From the NCBI GenBank assembly GCA_030424865.1, contig JAUHVR010000005.1, positions 124,001-188,000 of the forward strand: DNA of 64,000 nucleotides, given 5' to 3'. The stretch comes from Alphaproteobacteria bacterium. Lineage in GTDB: Bacteria; Pseudomonadota; Alphaproteobacteria; Rhodobacterales; Rhodobacteraceae. Each line of letters begins with the position of its first letter. Position 1 is the stretch's first letter. The notes beneath the pieces are model-generated. The model had not been told where the DNA came from, did not search any database, and saw nothing but the letters and a program-made list of their open reading frames with translations. Shown here in pieces: positions 60,401 through 64,000 of the stretch. Both the position numbers and the translations under genes were made by a program.

Positions 60401-60937
60401 GCCTACCAGAACCTCGAAAGCGTCGAGCTTGGTGTGACCACCGTTGATCACTACTTCGACACGCTGGGCGGCATCAGCCGCGCGGTGAAACGCGCCAAGG
60501 GCGCCGAGGCCCCGGTCTACGTCGGAGATCAGACCCGCGGCGACGGCAAGGTGCGCACGCTGGCCGATCAGGTCAGCCTGGAAACCCGCACCCGCTCACT
60601 GAACCCGAAATGGTTCGAAGGCCTGCTGAAACACGGCGCCGAAGGTGTGCACCAGATCGAAACCCAGATCACCAACACCCTGGGCTGGTCCGCAACCACC
60701 GGAAGCGTCGAACCCTGGGTGTACCAGCGCCTTTCGGAAACCTTTGTGCTGGACGAGGCCATGCGCAAGCGGCTGGCCGATTTGAACCCCATGGCCTCGG
60801 CCCGGATGGCGAACCGCCTGCTGGAAGCCCATCAGCGCGATTACTGGCAGCCTGATGCCGAAACACTGGAAGCCCTGCAACAAGGTGCGGACGAGTTGGA
60901 AGACCGGCTTGAAGGCATTGGATTGGCGGCGGAATGA
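57431..60937 (+). CDS. bchH: Magnesium chelatase subunit H
   Basis: Large porphyrin-binding subunit of magnesium chelatase, 1168 residues from ATG 57431 (AAGG 8 bases upstream); ATG 57413 is the longer option. With BchI and BchD, not in this window, it inserts Mg2+ into protoporphyrin IX, the first committed step. Family segments include [34 protein letters not shown], and [20 protein letters not shown] near the C-terminus. It is a single intact frame. BchL follows after 25 bases. Confidence 0.96.
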
Positions 60938-60950
60938 CCGCCGCTCGTGA

Positions 60951-61861
<911 letters not shown>

Positions 61862-61862
<1 letters not shown>

Positions 61863-62533
61863 TGTCGGACAGCTACACCAACACCCGCTCGAAACTGGAA
61901 ACCTATTTCGATCGGACCGCCGCCAAGACATGGGAGCGACTGACCTCGGACGCCCCGGTGTCGCGCATTCGCGCCACGGTACGCGCAGGCCGGGACGAGA
62001 TGCGCGACCTGCTGCTTTCGGCCTTGCCAAAGGACCTTGACGGCGCGCGCGTGCTGGATGCGGGCTGCGGCGCCGGGCCGATGTCCTGTGCCCTGGCAGC
62101 GCGGGGCGCGCAGGTGGTCGGCGTCGACATCTCGCCCAGTCTGCTTGACGTCGCAAGGGCGCGCACCCCGGATCATCTGGCCCCGCTGATTACCTATGAG
62201 CCCGGCGACATGGTCGATGCCGCGCGCGGGCGGTTCGATTTCATTGTGGCAATGGACAGCCTGATCCACTATCGCCCCGCCGATGCGGCCAAGGCCCTGT
62301 CGCAACTCGCCGCGCTGGTCAATGACAAGATCGTCTTTACCCTGGCGCCCAAGACCCCGCTGCTGACCGCCATGCACGTCTCGGGCAAGCTCTTCCCGCG
62401 TTCGGATCGGTCGCCCGCCATCGTGCCGACCTCTGTCGCGTCGCTGCAAGGACACCTGGGCCGGACCTTGACGACGCTCGGCCGCGTGAACACCGCCTTC
62501 TACAAGTCCCAAGCGATGGAGTTGCCGGCATGA
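61862..62533 (+). CDS. bchM: Magnesium protoporphyrin IX methyltransferase
   Basis: SAM-dependent O-methyltransferase, 223 residues, acting on the C13 propionate of Mg-protoporphyrin IX right after magnesium insertion. The SAM motif is VLDAGCGAGPMSCALAARGA followed by VVGVDISPSLL. The N-terminal SYTNTRSKLETYFDRTAAKTW is typical of BchM. The ATG at 61862 uses the last base of the bchL stop; its own stop overlaps lhaA (ATGA). Confidence 0.95.
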
Positions 62534-63960
62534 GCCAGCCCGAGCGCCATCCCCTGACCCAGTTCACCCTGAACATGCTGCCGTTCTCTGACGCGGCGTC
62601 CGAAGGGTTCGAGCTGCGGCAGGTGCTGCGCCTCTCGCTGTTTCAGGTCTCGGTCGGAATGGCGACCGTGATGCTTTTGGGCACTCTGAACCGCGTGATG
62701 ATTGTGGAACTGGGCCTGCCTGCCTTTCTTGTCGCGCTGATGGTGGCGTTGCCCGTCCTGATTGCCCCCTTCCGCGCGGTTCTGGGCTTTCGGTCAGACA
62801 CCTACCGATCGGCCATCGGCTGGCGGCGTGTGCCCTATCTGTGGTTCGGCTCGCTGTGGCAGTTCGGCGGGCTGGCCATCATGCCCTTTGCGTTGATCGT
62901 GTTGTCAGGCAGCCAGGTTCTGGGCCCCGTTTGGGCCGGCGAGGTGCTGGCGGCACTTGCGTTTTTGATGACGGGGCTGGGTATCCACATGACCCAGACC
63001 GCCGGTTTGGCACTGGCCTCGGACCGGTCGACGCCCGAAACGCAGCCCCGCGTGGTGGCATTGCTCTACGTGATGTTCCTGGTCGGCATGGCGGTGTCCT
63101 CTGTCATCATGGGATTGTTGTTGCGCGACTTTTCCGAAACCCGGCTGGTGCAGGTCGTTCAGGGCGCCGCCGTGGTGACGTTGCTTTTGAACCTCGTCGC
63201 CCTGTGGAAACAGGAACAGATGCGCCCAAGCACCAAGGCCGAGCGCGCAAAGCCCCGCCCAAAGTTTGCCGAAGCCTGGGCCGATCTGATGTCCGGAGGG
63301 TCCGCCGGTCGCCTGCTGTTCGTTGTGGCCGTGGGCACCGCAGGGTTCCAGATGCAGGACGTGCTGCTGGAGCCCTATGGGGGCGAAGTGCTGGGCTTGT
63401 CAGTCGCCGCGACAACACTGCTGACCGCCGTGTGGGCGGCAGGCGCAATTGCAGGCTTTGGTCTGTCCGCCCGATGGCTGGCGCGCGGTATGAACCCGAT
63501 CCGCATGGCGGCGCGGGGGGTGCTGTGTGGCATCTTTGCGCTGTCGATCATCATCTTTGCCGCCCCGATGACCTCGGCCACGTTGTTCTTTGTCGGTGCG
63601 GGGCTGATCGGCCTTGGCTCTGGCACCTTCGCTGTGGCCCTGCTGACCTCGGCCATGGCCATGCCCGTGCGCGGCAAGGCCGGTCGGGGGCTCGCGCTGG
63701 GGGCCTGGGGTGGGGCACAGGCCGTCGCCCTGGGTCTGGGCGTCGCGCTTGGGGGCGGCATCCGGGATGTGGTCAACGCTGCGGCCCTTCAGGGCCATCT
63801 TGGCGAGGCGCTGACCTCGGCGGCGACCGGTTACAGCGTCGTCTATCACATCGAAATCAGCCTTCTTTTTATCACCCTCATCGCTTTGGGCCCGCTTGTA
63901 CGCGAAGGCCAGAGCTATGCCACGACATCGGGCATCCGCCTTGCGGAGCTGCCGGCATGA
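62530..63960 (+). CDS. lhaA: Light-harvesting complex 1 assembly protein
   Basis: PucC-family membrane protein of 476 residues with about 12 helices, needed for efficient LH1 assembly. After a polar N-terminus it shows LFQVSVGMATVMLLGTLNRV and FRAVLGFRSDTYRSAIGWRR, the hallmark loop. Position between bchM and the expected puhA is the conserved one for lhaA. It is related to the protein at 49386-50681. Confidence 0.95.
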   Translation: MSQPERHPLTQFTLNMLPFSDAASEGFELRQVLRLSLFQVSVGMATVMLLGTLNRVMIVELGLPAFLVALMVALPVLIAPFRAVLGFRSDTYRSAIGWRRVPYLWFGSLWQFGGLAIMPFALIVLSGSQVLGPVWAGEVLAALAFLMTGLGIHMTQTAGLALASDRSTPETQPRVVALLYVMFLVGMAVSSVIMGLLLRDFSETRLVQVVQGAAVVTLLLNLVALWKQEQMRPSTKAERAKPRPKFAEAWADLMSGGSAGRLLFVVAVGTAGFQMQDVLLEPYGGEVLGLSVAATTLLTAVWAAGAIAGFGLSARWLARGMNPIRMAARGVLCGIFALSIIIFAAPMTSATLFFVGAGLIGLGSGTFAVALLTSAMAMPVRGKAGRGLALGAWGGAQAVALGLGVALGGGIRDVVNAAALQGHLGEALTSAATGYSVVYHIEISLLFITLIALGPLVREGQSYATTSGIRLAELPA

Positions 63961-63988
63961 CCCCGTTGACCTACGGAAAGGACGTCAC

Positions 63989-64000
63989 ATGACCGAACCG
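63989..64000 (+). CDS. puhA: Start of next gene, probably puhA, cut by window edge
   Basis: Only four codons (MTEP) are visible. The ATG is preceded by GGAAAGGA at 63975-63982 and lies 28 bases after lhaA. In Rhodobacterales puhA (reaction centre H subunit) normally follows lhaA, so the name rests on gene order alone. The short frame from 63957 that overlaps this ATG is probably just leader. Confidence 0.45.

Overview
The window reads as the chromosome of an aerobic anoxygenic phototroph of the Roseobacter group (Rhodobacterales, Alphaproteobacteria). It is GC-rich, has dense ATGA-coupled operons, and its right end carries a photosynthesis gene block (idi, bchP, a pucC-type gene, bchG, ppsR, ppaA, then divergent bchF-N-B-H-L-M-lhaA) in the order typical of that group. 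I see no tRNA, rRNA, insertion sequence, phage or CRISPR array.

Layout. (1) 1-3445: the 3' part of an L-rhamnose operon (two ABC permeases, mutarotase, kinase); the first gene starts outside the window. (2) 3571-9473: an AraC-type regulator divergent from a five-gene oxidoreductase operon (two vanillin/coniferyl-type aldehyde dehydrogenases, two SDRs, a SnoaL-like protein), which suggests aromatic or alcohol/aldehyde catabolism. (3) 9591-22254: a long leftward gene set led by an MIO-type ammonia-lyase and containing a complete peptide/opine-type ABC importer, a cupin, a flavin monooxygenase whose frame runs unbroken into the ABC ATPase, a zinc alcohol dehydrogenase, an aldehyde dehydrogenase and an unknown protein. 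A divergent LysR regulator follows (22494-23405). (4) 23402-24541: a serine hydrolase of the beta-lactamase family. (5) 24927-40761: a GntR/FCD regulator divergent from a 15 kb sugar cluster with two complete ribose-type ABC importers around an SDR, a rhamnose-mutarotase paralogue, an aldo/keto reductase, mannonate dehydratase, a polyol/fructuronate dehydrogenase and an SMP-30 lactonase. This looks like uptake and oxidation of a deoxy sugar and/or hexuronate. (6) 41191-47484: a SulP anion transporter with STAS and cyclic-nucleotide-binding domains, convergent with a very large class III nucleotide cyclase built like mammalian soluble adenylyl cyclase. (7) 47597-64000: the photosynthesis block.

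How the parts fit. In the photosynthesis block PpaA/AerR and PpsR are the expected cobalamin-linked antirepressor and repressor. Three exact TGT-N12-ACA boxes lie at ppaA, bchF and bchG, two of them overlapping TTGACA -35 hexamers. bchF-N-B-H-L-M carry out bacteriochlorophyll steps, bchG and bchP attach and reduce the tail, and idi supplies isoprenoid precursor.

The most interesting system is the cyclase/SulP pair. The cyclase has two tandem catalytic domains with complementary residues (metal-binding Asp in the first, Asn/Arg in the second), then an AAA ATPase and a helical repeat region. Its convergent neighbour is a SulP transporter with a C-terminal cNMP-binding domain. This suggests a bacterial counterpart of a bicarbonate/anion-cAMP circuit, placed directly beside the photosynthesis genes. 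Function is inferred from sequence only.
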